This document shows, in pieces, positions 23,442-38,345 of a DNA stretch of 64,000 nucleotides. Position 1 is the first letter of the stretch. Each line of letters opens with the position of its first letter. A program made the position numbers and the translations under genes. Below the pieces are notes generated by a model, which ran no database searches, was not told where the DNA came from, and saw only the letters and a list, made by a program, of their open reading frames with translations. The DNA is from Apostichopus japonicus (taxonomy: Eukaryota > Echinodermata > Holothuroidea > Aspidochirotida > Stichopodidae), in assembly GCF_037975245.1 (NCBI RefSeq), contig NC_092576.1, forward strand, positions 3,975,001-4,039,000, in the 5' to 3' direction.

Positions 23442-26400
23442 TATCCGAGAGATCGTATAAACGAAATTTTGTTTTGAGCTATTTTTAAGTCTAATGATTT
23501 AACTTTATGAACGTGTTACTGCCATAATTAACGTTAACGTTAGCATTTTTTAATGTAAACTGGCGATAGTAAATGTTGCATCAGTTGGTATGCACATCTT
23601 TCCGTCGGTTTGTTTGAAACACAAATTATTGATAATATTAACCTTATTTGCAGAGAAATGTTTGTCGTTATAGATATGTAGTAAAAGCAATCAAATGAAA
23701 CGCATTTGATATTCAAACTAATTATCATACGATTTATCTCTTTTAAACTAGAAAGCATACACTGCGGGAATTTGCAGTTTGTGTATGGTTATGCTAACTA
23801 GAGCGACGGTACTATGTTATGGAGACTACAATACTGCGCAACAATAAACACATTTTGAACTTTTTGCGCTTTCGTACGTACGTGCAAACTGTATCTACAG
23901 TGTACGCTTTATCGCAAATAAATCAGCATTTTAATATACGACCGCACAGCGCGTTTGTGGACCGAATGGGGTTGCTATGTGCTTAAACAGTAGCGCAGTC
24001 AAAATAAAGTATGTTACTGCAAGACAAGGTAAGTGACACCCACTGTTTCAAAAAAAAAAAAAATAGTATCGAATGGTAGTGGTTGGTCAAGGCGATGATT
24101 CTGCGTACTTTGATTGATATATCTTAGACGGTGCTTACATTGCATAATCTATTAGTACAAGTACTATATGAAGCTAAAGACATAATATTAGGCCTGGTAG
24201 GCTAGCCTATCAGTACAAAAACTATATGTAGCTATAACATTAATATTACGGCTGTTAGCCTAGCCAGTAGCAGTAATACTACTATATAAAGCTATATAAC
24301 TAACATTAGGCCTGCTATCCTAGCCTATTTGAACTAATGCAATATGTAGCTATATACCTAATGTAACGGCTCGTAGCCTAGCCTATCAGTACTAATACAA
24401 CATGTAGCTACCTTATATTACGGCTGGCAGCCTAGCCTATCAGTGCAAATACTATAAAATAAAATAAAACAAATAAAACAAACAAACAAATAAAACAAAC
24501 CTAAATGTACTCGAACCTGGGGGATGGGGCAGATGATGAATGTGAAGGGTGGGGGGGGGGCAGTCTTTCGAGAGAGCGCTAAAAATGAAGAGTAAACGTT
24601 TGTGTTGCCATCTATCGGTATAAGGTTCGAATTTCCCGGACTCCTCATCGCCTCTATTCATTAACCTGCTGAGGCTATCCGAGCATTGAGTCACGTTGAT
24701 TGCTTCTACACTGACTATACATGGCCTGCATGCAAATAGTGTGAAGGCTACGCGAAAACAGTATGAATGTAAAGGTTGCCGGTTGCCCATTTGACCTTTC
24801 TATCGATTCAATTATGAAGTTTCACTATTTCGTTTTTTCTAAAAAAAAAATGGTGAAGCTTTTGTACCAAAAAAGAAAACTTTTAGTACACGAATATCCC
24901 TATACGAAAACAACCCTTCCGTTAAACCCCTCCCCTGATACCCCTCATCCAGGACGGCAATCCACCGCTATGTGCCTGAAAATGGGGACACAAATTTGAC
25001 TGTGCCACCCCACCCCCTCCTCCACACCAAAAACCTGATTACTCCTCTGATGAACCGCAATAGTTCCTTCTTAAGAGCGTTAAACAGATTTTGAACCGCT
25101 CTGTTTATAATGTTACAAATAATATATATAGTTAGACAGATATGATTGTAATGACGGTACCCAATATACCATACAAGAGTCCTCAGTACTACATTCAAAT
25201 AGTTGTAATTAGGCTTCTGCTGGCAATATGAGTAGTTGTCCAAGTTCATTGCGTCATAGTAGTTCTCAACCCTCCCAAGAAAGCAATCTTCAGTTTCTCG
25301 TCATTATGCGGATCCTCAGCTTGTGTGTAATAAGGAAATCATTCCTCAGTCATTACCAAAGATTGGAACAAGATTCTAAGAGTATAAATGCCTGATTTAA
25401 TGTTTCACTAATTCGTGGCACGGTACTTCTGACATCATCATTTATTCTGCTTGTCATGATATGGATTTGTCCAATAAAACTCACATTTCGTTACTGTTTG
25501 ATTATCGTTTCTCTCAATTCAATGTACATACAATGACATAAGCCGTAAAGTAATATTTTATTTGAAATTTCTTTTCGGGTAATATGTATCTCACCCACTG
25601 AATTCTCATACTGCATTCAAACAAGAAGATGCATGAAGACAAGATGAATGAACATTTTGCTCAGAGTTCAAACAGGCTAACAATGATCATGCTTCCTAGA
25701 CAAATATCCATGTGACAATCCGGTTTGAACATTTTCACTGTAAACGTACTTCGACATAAAGGTGGCGCCCTTTCTATTAAAAAGAGCTCTGATTGAAGAA
25801 CAAACAAATATTTGTTTCAAAAGATTAAATTCCTTTTGAAAGCCCCATTGACTTACATACTAAATCACAACAATAATGTGGTCTCTAAGTCCAAAAAGAG
25901 GTCTCACTATCTAAACGCTACCCATCACTGGATAGCTGACAAGTTGTTAATTCATTACATTATCAATTTTTCGTATCATTACAATTCCTTAATTTTGCAA
26001 ATGAGAGCCTGAAGTTTTCGTCATTTGTAAACAAATCTCTTTCCTCAGCAGTAAACAGTTTCGTACGATGCTCCTGGAAGGCCTGACGGGTTCTAACATT
26101 GTCCCAGTTGACGCAATATTCGCACCACATGTACTTTTATTCATACCTTTTTAACATGCAAGCCACACAAAAACAAATCCTGATTGATATCACATCAAAA
26201 AAGAGGTTCTCCGTCTTCTTTTCGGCCCTTTATTAGATATATACTCTGGAAAATATGTGTAGGTAAAGTAAATCAGTATTGTGAACGGATCATGGACCCA
26301 GGGGAACTAACAATATGGGCTATAAACTGTTGTTGATGTTTTTTCTTTATTGTGAATACGGTCGTTTAGTGTAATTCACATTGAGATTTGAGAGTGCAAA

Positions 26401-29400
26401 CATTTGATCTTTTATTTTTTACCTGGTGTTCGAAATTACTTATTATTATTTGTTTTATTCTCAGTCGATTGATAATCAACTTGGTTTTGTAGTGCTCACT
26501 TCAAGACTCATTTATGTTTTGTTATTATTGGTAAAATCATACCATTAATATTAATTTCAATATTGCTTGTCCAGAACGTTTCTGGAAATATTCATATACT
26601 ACGATGTGCATTAAATATAACCTCCTATGCAATAATGGCAATGTGCTCTGCATTTGTATAACTTCTCTCGTTTAGTTCAATTTTTAAAGGGATATTGTGT
26701 TGTGGCTGAACAATATTTCTCACCAAAAATATACTGGCAGAATTTGAATATTATAAATGTTAAGACACGTTTGTAGACTAACGGGATCTGACAAGAACTA
26801 ATTTATAACATTATCATAATCGCAATTCAACGGAAAACCTTTTTGTCTTACTTCTCTAATAACATGGTTTGGGGTATTTATATTGGAACAGCTGTTTCTG
26901 GTTAAAACGCAGAAGCCTAGTGCAATGAAGTCATCGAAGCCTCAATGTGTTTTGCATTCTGGTTTAGTATGCGCTTGTAATTCCTTGCAATGTATCACAC
27001 AATCAGCAACGACCGCCTTGACCTCGGTCGGATAACCTTGCCATACTATACAAACATATTATATAACAACTATGGATCAATGGCTGAACTGAGATAATTA
27101 CTAGAGGAACTATATCACAAGACAGTGAGCAATATTAATTATATAACCAGGTTCGTCTATGCAACCACTGAGCGAATTTAGTCTCCCAATAATGATAAAA
27201 CACATTGTTTGTCACTTTTGCAGTGCATGTAGTACTCACAAACTACACATAAATGACAACAAACACCTTCAAAAATCGACCGAAATGTGGTAAAGATGGA
27301 GACGGTGGTATCAGCGAGTTTTAAAAGCTACTATTTTAGTAGTAAACATTCCAATACTGTTATGTGGTGCCGTGTACTATTAATTGACGATAGGCCCTAT
27401 ATCAGTTTCGCGCTATTAATTTACCAGCGGGCATTTCCTTTCAAAGACGACATAAAGAACATTACTACAGAACTTTTGGTTCTGTCGAAATACTGTTAAA
27501 CAGGATATAAAATTCATAAAATATTTTTAAAAAATGCTAAATGTTTAGATTTAATCGAAGGCGGCTGTACGTTTGATACAATCAGTATTTCCTTCAATCT
27601 CAAGGTGAAGGCATGCTAATGTTAGAAATACCACCTTCATTTTTCTAAAGGAAGTATAAAGTATCAAACATGCGTTGTGGTTGAGTTAAATTGCCAGCTT
27701 GAACGTGGAGATTAATTACATAGGAAAGTAATAGAAACCATTTTCGAAAGTTGAAACATGATATATTTATTATTCTGTATGATATTAATACAATGTATGA
27801 CACCTTGTAAAAGTTAAATCTCAATTTCGTGTCTTCAGTTAATTTGAATATAAACAGATTATCAACTCGCAGATCTGTTAAACTCCATAACTTCACTAAT
27901 AGCAAGATATTCTCCAGATATCTCTGGGAGATAATTACCTCTGATGCTTACTCCCCAGATATCTCTGTGACCTTGAGCGACGACGAATGTGGGCGAAGCC
28001 CGTAAGGGCGAATGGATTACAACCTTCACGTCGGGTGGCTTTTGGAATGAGTTTTGTACGAGTGAGCACATTTTGTGTATGTTCATTGCGGCTGCATAAT
28101 GTATTGTCTACTTATTTCCACAAAATATTTAGGCTCAAGAAAGACACACTACATAAGTAGCCAAATTAATCATATCGAAAGGTATAGCTTAGCGCAAGAC
28201 TGTATTTAAACTTATAATGCATTTAAACTGATCCATCAAACAACTAAGGCTCAGTAACCTCCCAATGTGAACAATTATGACAGTCACAGTTATAACATCA
28301 GTGCGGTCTGAATTCTTTTACGACATTAATAACACTATTACTATTTTGCACGTTGATGCCTGTCCATAAATATACATTGACACAACTCAGAACAATTGGA
28401 GCTAGTTTACAATTTTGAAACAATTTCCTGTGACATTGAAAGCATCTCAGTCAAATTTGGATACCGTTTTATTCATACAAAAATGTGGTATCAACAAGAG
28501 TAGTTAAGTTTTACTTAATAAAAAGTGTAGTAAAAGTTACCAAAGTTTGAGTTTTAATTTGATGTTTTAACTGTGTGTACTATAAGACTATAAAAGGTTT
28601 CTGGGACGACAAATGTAAAAGTTGAATCGAAGTTCTTAAAATACTCTTCCATGAATCTACATTTGGTGGAAAAATCGAGATGATTGCCATAGTGTTGTGA
28701 TCAATAACAATGTTATATCGAGTAACACTCTGCTGGATTAGCAAATGGTCGAACCAAAAATGTGCCTTAGGATATTTTTTGTCTTCTTTCCATTAGTTGC
28801 ACCAATAATGTGTAACAAATCATACGGTTGAGTGTACGGAAAGTTTGAATGCTGATAATTGGATACAACGCTGATTGTTAAAAAATAGTGGTGTTTCTGT
28901 TATTATTTTTAAATACTTCATATATTTGCATGGCTATTTCTGAGAGCCTTGTGAAATCAAAGGAATGGTTTTGATATTTAACATTCCTTTGACTTTTTGA
29001 TGCAATGAACTAATCAGCTTTTACACGCATTTAGTTTGTCATTTTTGTTATGTTCCAGAAATAATTATTTGTTGTTTTATGTTTTCCATATGTTCAAAAT
29101 AAAGGAAACCTGTAAACAACGTATATATTTTGTCGTTATAACTTAAACGCTTAGTTCAATAACGTGAGTAGACAGGGATTACTTGCGGCCTTGACAAGTG
29201 TTTGCTATCGCAACTACGCACCATTGAGTTCATCATATTAGAACCGTCTCTGAATAGACACCAACCAAGAAAAGGCAATCAAAAACTGAAGAGGGATGCA
29301 TTAACGATACTTAGATGCTCAATTAACTTCAACAAGTCTTTTTTAAGTTACCATTGCTTCTTATTTTCTTGTTAAGGATACACATACATACTTTTACAGT

Positions 29401-29611
29401 GCGTAGTACACGGTATAGCTATGCGTATATAACAATAGTCTAGCAACGACAACTATAAGATTTTTTTTTTCAAGGCTGAGGTATATGCAAATTTGAAATA
29501 CAACACTGCTTAACCTATGGCCTATATATTAAATTACTTTTGTTTGATTTTAACACGCATCAAGTTACATCACCGCATGCTTCAAATTGAAACTTAACCT
29601 CTACTGGTATG
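23442..29611. other. Spacer between copies C and D
   Basis: A conserved array spacer with no supported gene. It contains the donor-like site (GT at 24029), a minisatellite at 24150-24455, the G-rich stretch near 24520-24565 and the double hairpin near 27991-28009. The alignment with spacer A-B is close throughout. Confidence 0.7.
24150..24455. repeat. Minisatellite, about 5 units (spacer C-D)
   Basis: Same 60-bp family as in the other spacers. Confidence 0.8.
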
Positions 29612-29619
29612 TTTATAAT
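29612..29619 (+). promoter_or_regulatory. TATA-like box, copy D (variant)
   Basis: At the position of the TATATAAT of other copies, copy D has TTTATAAT, 100 bp before the ATG. It is a weaker but still plausible TATA element. Confidence 0.5.
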
Positions 29620-29711
29620 AGCGGTGTTTTTAAAATGTGAGTATTAGTTTAAGTTGAACTGAGACTCAAGTAAAGTGTTTCATCGACCAACCAACATACC
29701 GACCAAAGACA

Positions 29712-32264
29712 ATGCTTTACCTTTCTACTCTGCGTATTGGTCTGCTTTCTGTTGTGCTTTCAACAGTTTTTGCAGGAGGTAAGTATCCAGTTCTGTTCTT
29801 TAGAAAAAAATGCTTACAGTTTTTAATAAAAAAATCTCGACACAATTTGGCTTGAAACTAATTGCGATCATCAATTAGTCTGAAAGAGAATACGAACGTA
29901 TCAGTTGTTTTCGTCCAGAAATTACTTAATCAATCACTTTGATATTTAAATATATAGGCCTAGTTAAGATTCTACTTGATCAAGTTAATATCTCGAAATG
30001 TATTACATCGGAAATTATACCAAATGTCTAAGCATTCGGTGAATTGGAAATTAACGTCTCACACGATTACTTCATGCAATTTTTTTGATAAGCTTCTGTT
30101 TATGAGTGGTAAATCTTCTCACTTGAAATATAACGATGGGAAAAGTGAAATCATGGCTAATAAAGCAATGAAACTATCGAAAGAAATTCGTTAATCACTA
30201 TCGAATAATATCATTTTTACAGATTGCAATGAATATTGTGGGAAACCGGCTCCGGAAGGGTCATGTTGCGAACGGTTCGGTCTGAACGTTAACCGTGATT
30301 CAGATGTAGTCATCACCGCCTCAACCTCCTACAACCATAATCACGGACCACACAGAGCCGCTCTCTTTGAAGCTGAGGTTGGGGGAATTGCTGGTTGGGC
30401 AGCCGCCACTAACAACGCGTAAGAAAATGAAATTAACAACATAATTATGTCAATTCTATATAATGAACATACAGTAAATTATATTTTCATAACTGCTACC
30501 ATATTATACATATCGTACAAAGGTAATGATTTTTCATTGTTGCTTAGACAACATGCTAACATTTAATTTTGTAATAGGATATAAGGATGGATTACAATAC
30601 GCATCGTTGAGGTTCAAGTGTTTAGGTGGATTAAATAGTCAGAACAATTGTGATATCATTAAAACAAAGCTTGTTTATTGAAGATATGGACTGGTCTGTA
30701 CAAAAGTTAAGATCGAAACTGTGGCATAGCAAACACATTATGTTTTCAAGCCAAAACCGTAGTATGTAAAAATAAATCATTATGGACTCGCAATAAATCA
30801 TTCTTATTATCTTAGGATGAATGCAAATATATCAAAATCGATTTGCACTCATGATTTTATCTTAATGTTAATGTAAATTTGTAAATATCATCATGGACTT
30901 CTTACTAAAGAATCTATCTTAGGTTAAATTTAAATATATGAAAATCCATATCTATATTATGACAAAAATGGTTCAATATTATTATTATGATTTGTTGCTG
31001 TTTGTATAGCTAAATAATTCTAAAATGTTGTCGTCTAATGCTTCCCGTAAGAAAAAATGTACCGTAAGAAAGTATGTTCTTATGGTCGGTTCTCATCTGT
31101 TTCGCAGTGAGCAATGGATTCAAGTAGATTTTGGCTCCCCTCGCCAAGTGACAGGTGTCCTCTTGCAAGGGCGCGGTGCCGGATGTTGCAACCAGTGGGT
31201 TACGTCATTCCGAATTCTCTTTTCCAATGACGGGGAGATTTTCTATAGTACACCGGTAAGCAATAACAGATACCTGTATTTCTTACGTTCTTATCATGTG
31301 TTCCCTACTCCTTCTCCCCCCCCCCCCCACTTCACTCATCTTCTCACAGCTCCCTTCCCTCTTTTTTTCTCCACACCTTTTTGTCTTTGTCCCTCTCCAG
31401 TTTATTCCCTACCTTGTGCCTTTAATCTTAGCTTTGTCCCTCCACTGTTTATCTCCTACATTTCCTCTTCCCCTGTTGCTTTCTTCTCACCATCCCTGAT
31501 CTACTTATAATCCCCTTTCATTTATCTCATTGTGTTCACCGTGCTCATTACCCTGTCTGTATTCTGTGCGTGTCTTTGTCTCCTCTGTTACTGTAACTTG
31601 TCATTTAGCCTCTGAAGAAGATCCTGCTAGGATCGAAACGTCAGGCCAACTTACTTTTACACAATCTATTACACAGGCTCTCTAGTGAATAAGCAGTTTG
31701 CTAACAGCTTTATTTGATTTTAATATAAAAAACTTCATACATATAGCTATCTATATTTGAGATACATTAAACGACAAGATAGTCCAACAGTAGTGTATTT
31801 GGTTAAAGCAAGTTTTCATTTGGGCATTCTTCGTCCGTTCAAGATTCTGTTATGACTCTGGAACTGAAGAAGAACTAATATTTCGCATCCTGTTAGTCAT
31901 ATTAGATCTGTAAAAAAATGGCATCGAATCGTCTCGCCAAATGAACGAGTCCTTCATCTGAATAATGTAAAATTAGTAGGAAGTGTAATGGATATCCTAT
32001 ACTCTATCGTTACTTCAACTTGTGACTTCATACTTAGGTATACAATTGCTCGTCTTGAGCTTCAACAAAATATTGTACGTCATTCCGTGATGTATTTCTA
32101 TTTCACAGACCATCGAGGGAACATTCGATCGACACACCGTAGCTCGTCGTTACTTAGACCGACCCATTGTCGCTCGCTACGTTCGACTGAATCCTATTAC
32201 CTACTTTGGTCATATTACTCTAAGGTTTGACCTTCTTGGATGTGAAGCAGGCATCTTTGGCTAG
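29712..32264 (+). CDS. Discoidin-domain secreted protein, copy D
   Basis: Exons are 29712-29778, 30223-30418, 31108-31255 and 32109-32264, encoding 188 residues. It forms a subtype with copy E: residues 72-80 read EAEVGGIAG rather than EDDQGGISG, and loop 2 reads GAGCCNQ, adding two adjacent cysteines at the tip where other copies have GFTHVTQ. Loop 1 is TSYNHNHGPH. A Gly replaces Val29 in the N-terminal tail (EYCGKP). Exon 4 is the DRHT/RYVRL type. Intron 3 carries a pyrimidine-rich insertion of about 0.4 kb shared only with copy E. All exons and splice sites are intact. The extra Cys pair could form a vicinal disulfide, bond with the N-terminal cysteines or link subunits; the sequence alone does not say which. 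Confidence 0.93.
31299..31716. mobile_element. Insertion in intron 3 of copy D with hammerhead-like motif
   Basis: About 418 bp is absent from copies A, B, C and F and present at the same site in E. It starts with a long C/T-rich tract, so open frames across it are composition artefacts. Near its 3' end, 31608-31646, it has GCCT-CTGAAGA, a 6-bp stem GATCCT/AGGATC, then GAAAC-GTC-AGGC. This matches the order of conserved parts in a small type I hammerhead ribozyme with a collapsed stem III. Such motifs are known in Penelope-like elements. The element's class is otherwise unidentified. Confidence 0.55.
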
Positions 32265-32499
32265 TTGTAAAACAAAATTCCTTTGTTCGTGAAATAACCG
32301 TCTCCCATACTTTGAGATATTTAAGAATGATTGTCCTTTAATTTAACGTTTACGAAAAATGTAGCTAAAGTATGTTACTTAAACTGAAGTACACAAGACA
32401 CAAACAGTTTACCTTAAGTTTCTGTTTGAGATGGTAACAATTGTGATGGTGTAAGGGTAACTGTAGCTAGATTGCATGAAGTTTACAAAATATACCGCT

Positions 32500-32505
32500 A
32501 ATAAA
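32500..32505 (+). promoter_or_regulatory. Polyadenylation signal, copy D
   Basis: AATAAA in the conserved context, 236 bp after the stop. Confidence 0.55.
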
Positions 32506-35500
32506 CATCCGAGAGATCGTATAAACGAAATTTTGTTTTGAGCTATTTTTAAGTCTAATGATTTAACTTTATGAACGTGTTACTGCCATAATTAACGTTA
32601 ACGTTAACATTTTTAAGGTAAACTGGCGATAGTAAATGATGCATCAGTTGGTATGCACATCTTTCCGTCGGTTTGTTTGAAACACAAATTATTGATAATA
32701 TTAACCTTATTTGCAGAGGAATATGTTTCTCGTTATAGATATGTAGTAAAAGCAATCAAATGAAACGCATTTGCCAGTCAAACTAATTATCATATGATTT
32801 ATCTCTTTTTAACTAGAAAGCATACACTGCGGGAATTTGCAGTTTGTGTATGGTTATGCGACGGTACTATGTTATGGAGACTACAATACTGCGCAACAAT
32901 AAACACATTTTGAACTTTTTGCGCTTTCGTACGTACGTACGTACGTGCTTACATTGCATAATCTATTAGTACAAGTACTATATGAAGCTAAAGACATAAT
33001 ATTAGGATTGATAGGCTAGCCTATCAGTACAAAAACTATATGTAGCTATTAAATTAATATTACGGCTGTTAGCCTAGCCAGTAGCAGTAATAATACTATA
33101 TATAGCTATATAACTAACATTAGGCCTGCTATCCTAGCCTATTTGAACTAATGCAATATGTAGCTATATACCTAATATAACGGCTCGTAGCCTAGCCTAT
33201 CAGTACTAATACAACATGTAGCTACATTATATTACGGCTGGCAGACTAGTCTATCAGTGCAAATACTATAAAATAAAATAAAACAAGTAAAACAAACAAA
33301 CAAATAAAACAAATCTAAATGTACTCGAACCTGGGGGATGGGGCAGATGATGGATGTGAAGGGTGGGGGGGGGGCAGTCTTTCGAGAGAGCGCTAAAAAT
33401 GAAGAGTAAACGTTTGTGTTGCCATCTATCGGTATAAGGTTCGAACATCCCGGACTCCTCATCGCCTCTATTCATTAACCTGCTGAGGCTATCCGAGCAT
33501 TGAGTCACGTTGATTGCTTCTACACTGACTATACATGGCCTGCATGCAAATAGTGTGAAGGCTACGCGAAAACAGTATGAATGTAAAGGTTGCCGGTTGC
33601 CCATTTGACCTTTCTATCGATTCAATTATTAAGTTTCACTATTTCGTTTTTTCTAAAAAAAAAAAATGGTGAAGTTTTTGTACCAAAAAAGGAAACTTTT
33701 AGTACACGAATATCCCTATACGAAAAACAATTAACCCTTCCGTTATACCCCTCCCCTTATACCCCTCATCCAGGACGGCAATCCACCGCAATGTGCCTGA
33801 AAATGGGGACACAAATTTGACTGTGCCACCCCACCCCCCTCCTTTACACCAAAAACCTGATTACTCCTCTGATGAACCGCAATAGTTCCTTATTAAGTGC
33901 GTTAAACAGATTTTGAACCGCTCTGTTTATAATGTTACAAATAATATATATAGTTAGACAAATATGATTGTAATGACGGTACCCAATATACCATACAAGA
34001 GTCCTCAGTACTACATTCAAATAGTTGTAATTAGGCTTCTGCTGGCAATATGAGTAGTTGTCCAAATTCATTGCGTCATAGTAGTTCTCAACCCTCCCAA
34101 GAAAGCAATCTTCAATTTCTCGTCATAATGCGGATCCTCAGTTTGTGTGTAATAAGGGAATCATTCCTCAGTCTTTACTAATGGTTGGAACAAGATTCTA
34201 AGAGTATAAATGCCTGACTTAATGTTTCACTAATTCGTGGCACGGTACTTCTGACATCATCATTTATTCTGATTGTCATGATATGCACTTGTCCAATAAA
34301 ATTCACATTTCGTTACTGTTTGATTATCGTTTCTCTCAATTCAATGTACATACAATGACGTAAGCCGTAAAGTATCATTTTATTTGAAATTTATATTCGG
34401 GTACTATGTATCTCACCCACTGAATTCTCATACTGCATTCAAACAAGAAGATACATGAAGACAAGATGAATAAAAATTTTGCTCAGAGTTCAAACAAGCT
34501 AACAATGACTATGCTTCCTAGACAAATATCCATGTGACAATCCGGTTTGAACATTTTCACTGTAAACGTACTTCGACATAAAGGTTGCGCCCCATTGACT
34601 TACATACTAAATCACAACAGTAATGTGGTCTCTAAGTCCAAAAAAAGGTCTCACTATCTAAACGCTACCCATCACTGGATAGCTGACAAGTTGTTAATTC
34701 ATTACATTATCAATTTTTCGTATCATTACAATTCCTTAATTTTGCAAATGAGAGCCTGAAGTTTTCGTCATTTGTAAACAAATCTCTTTCCTCAGCAGTA
34801 AACAGTTTCTTACGATGCTCCTGGAAGGCCTGACGGGGTCTAACATTGTCCCATTTGACGCAATATTCGCACCACATGTACTTTTATTCATACCTTTTTA
34901 ACATGCAAGCCACACAAAAACAAATCCTGATTGATATCACATCAAAAAAGAGGTTCTCCGTCTTCTTTTCGGCCCTTTATTAGATATATACTCTGGAAAA
35001 TATGTGTAGGTAAAGTAAATCAGTATTGTGAACGGATCATGGACCCAGGGGAACTAATTATATGGGCTATAAACTGTTGTTGATGTCTTTTCTTTATTGT
35101 GAATACGGTCCTTAAGTTTAATTCACATTGAGATCTGAGAGTGCAAACATTTGATCTTTTATTTTTTACCTGGTTGTTCGAAGTTACTTATTATTATTTG
35201 TTTTATTCTCAGTCGCTTGATAATTTCAAATATCAGCTTACATTGGTTTTGTAGTGCTCACTTCAAGACTGCTCATTTATGTTATGTTATTATTGGTAAA
35301 ATCATACCATCATTATTAATTTCATTCCTGCTTGTCCGAACGTTACTGGAAATATTCATATACTACAATGTGCATTAAATATAACCTCCCATGCAAAAAT
35401 GGCATTGTGCTCTGCATTTGTATAACCTATCTCCTTGAGTTAAATTTTTAAATGGATATTGTGTTGTGGCTGAACAATATTTCTCACCAAAAAATCACTG

Positions 35501-38337
35501 GCAGAATTTGAATATTATAAATGTTAAGACACGTTTGTAGACTAACGGGATCTGACAAGAACTAATTTATAATATCATCATAATTGCAATTCAACGGAAA
35601 ACCTTTTTGTCTTACTTCTCTAATAACATGGTTTGGGGTATTTATATTGGAACAGCTGTTTCTGGTTAAAACGCAGAAGTCTAGTGCAATGAAGTCATCG
35701 AAGCCTCAATGCGTTTTGCATTCTGGTTTAGTTTTGCATGCAATGTATCACACAATCAGCAACGACCGCTTTGACCTCGGTCGGATAACCTTGCCATACT
35801 ATACAAACATATTATATAACAACTACGGATCAATGGCTGAACACAGATAATTACTAGGGGAACTATATCACATTGAAAGTGAGCAATATCAATTATATAA
35901 CCAGGTTCGTCTATGCAACCACTGAGCGAATTTAGTCTCCCAATAATGATAAAACACATTGTTTGTCACTTTTGCAGTGCATGTAGTACTCACAAACTAC
36001 ACATAAATGACGACAAACACCTTCAAAAATCGACCAAAATGTGGTAAAGATGGAGACGGTGGTATCAGCGAGTTTTAGAAGCTACTATTTTAGTAGTAAA
36101 CATACCAATAATGTTATGTGGTGCCGTGTACTATTAATTGACGATAGGCCCTATATCAGTTTCGCGCTATTAATTTACCAGCGGGCATTTCCTTTCACAG
36201 ACGACATAAAGAACATTACTACAGAAGTTTTGGTTCTGTCGAAACACTGTTAAACAGGATATAAAATTCATAAAATATTTTTAAAAAATGCTAAATGTTT
36301 AGATTTAATCGAAGGCGGCTGTACTTTTGATACAATCAGTATTTCCTTCAATCTCAAAGTGAAGGCATGCTAATGTTAGAAATACCACCTTCATTTTTCT
36401 AAAGGAAGTATAAAGTATCAAGTTGAGTTAAATTGCCAGCTTGAACGTGGAGATTAATTACATAGGAAAGTAATAGAAACCATTTTCGAAAGTTGAAACA
36501 TGATATATTTATTATTCTGTATGATATTAATACAATGTATGAGACCTTGTAAAAGTTAAATCTCAATTTCGTGTCTTCAGTTAATTTGAATATAAACAGA
36601 TTATCAACTCGCAGATCTGTTAAACTCCATAACTTCACTAATAGCAAGATATTCTCCAGATATCTCTGGGAGGTAATGACCTCTGATACTTACTCCCCAG
36701 ATATCCCTGTGACATTGAGCGACCACGAATGTGGGCGAAGCCCGTAAGGGCCAATGGATTACAACCTTCACGTCGGGTGGCTTTTGGGATGACTTTTGTA
36801 CGAGTGAGCACATGTTGTGTATGTTCATTGCGGCTGCATAATGTATTGGCTACTCATTTCCACAAAATATTTAGGTTCAAGAAAGACACTACATAAGTAG
36901 CCAAATTAATCAAATCGAAAGGTATAGCTTAGCGCAAGACTGTATTTAAACTTAGAATGCATTACAACTAACCCATCAAACAACTAATGCTCAGTAACCT
37001 CTCAGTGTGAACAATTATGACAGTCACCGTTATAACATCAGTGCGGTCTGCCTTCTTTTACGACATTCATAATACTTTTACTAATTTGTATGTGGATGCA
37101 TGTCCATAAATATACATTGACAACATCAGAACAATTGGAGCTAGTTTACAATTTTGAAAACTTTTTCTAGGACATTGAAAGCAGCTCATTCAAAATTTGG
37201 ATACCGTTTTATTCATACAAAAGTGTGGTATCAAATTGAGTACTTAAGTTTTACTTAATAAAAAGTGATGTAAAAATTACCAAAAGTTTGAGTTTTAAGT
37301 TGGTGTTTTAACAGTGTGTACTATAAGACTATAAAAGGTTTCTGGGACGACAAATGTAAAAGTTGAATCGAAGTTCTTTTAATAATCTCTCCCATGAATC
37401 TACATTTGGTGGCAAAATCGAGATGATTGCCATAGTGTTGTGATCAATTACAATGTTATATCGAGTAACACTCTGCTGGATTAGCAAATGGTCGAACAAA
37501 AAAGGTGCCTTAGGATATTTTTTGTCTTCTTTCCATTAGTTCACCAATAATGTGTAACAAATCATACGGTTGAGTGTACGGAAAGTTTGAATGCTGATAA
37601 TTGGATACAACGCTGATTGTTGAAAAAAGTGGTGTTTCTGTTATTATTTTGAAAATACTTTATATATTTGCATGGCTATTTCTGAGAGCCTTGTGAAATC
37701 AAAGGAATGGTTTTGATATTTTGATGCAATGAACTAATCAGCTTTTACACGCATTTAGTTTGTCATTTTTGTTATGTTCCAGAAATAATTATTTGTTGTT
37801 TTATGTTTTCCATATGTTGAAAATAAAGGAAACCTGTAAACAACGTATATATTTTGTCGTTATAACTTAAACGCTTAGTTCAATAACGTGAGTAGACAGG
37901 CATTACTTGCGGCCCTGACAAGTGTTTGCTATCGCAACTACTCATCATTGAGTTCATCATATTAGAACCGTCTCTGAATAGACACCAACCAAGAAAAGGC
38001 AATCAAAAACTGAAGAGGGATGCATTAACGATACTTAAATGCTCAATTAACTTCAACAAGTATTTTTTTTCCAGTTACCATTGCTTCTTATTTCCTTGTT
38101 AAGGATACACATACATAGTTGTACAGTGCGTAGTACACGGTATAGCTATGCGTATATAACAATAGTCTAGCAACGACAACTGTAAGATTGTTTTTTCAAG
38201 GCTGAGGTATATGCAAATTTGAATTACCACACTGCTTAATCTATGGCCTATATATTAAATTACTTTTATTTGATTTTAACTCGTATCAATTTACATCATC
38301 GCGTCCTTCAAATTGAAACGTAACCTCTACTAGTATG
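32506..38337. other. Spacer between copies D and E
   Basis: An array spacer with no supported gene. Relative to the other spacers about 250 bp is missing at an expanded tacgtacgtacg run near 32930-32948. The donor-like site is therefore absent. A minisatellite (32965-33270), a G-rich stretch (near 33332-33378) and the double hairpin (near 36733-36751) are kept. Confidence 0.7.
32965..33270. repeat. Minisatellite, about 5 units (spacer D-E)
   Basis: Same 60-bp family as in the other spacers. Confidence 0.8.
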
Positions 38338-38345
38338 TATATAAT
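38338..38345 (+). promoter_or_regulatory. TATA-like box, copy E
   Basis: TATATAAT lies 92 bp before the ATG; the leader is slightly shorter than in copies B and C. Confidence 0.6.

Noticed and set aside
31296-31510. Pro/Ser/Leu-rich frames extending exon 3 into intron 3 in copies D and E
   Set aside because: They read through a normal donor (CCG|GTAAGC) into a pyrimidine-rich insertion and do not match any domain.
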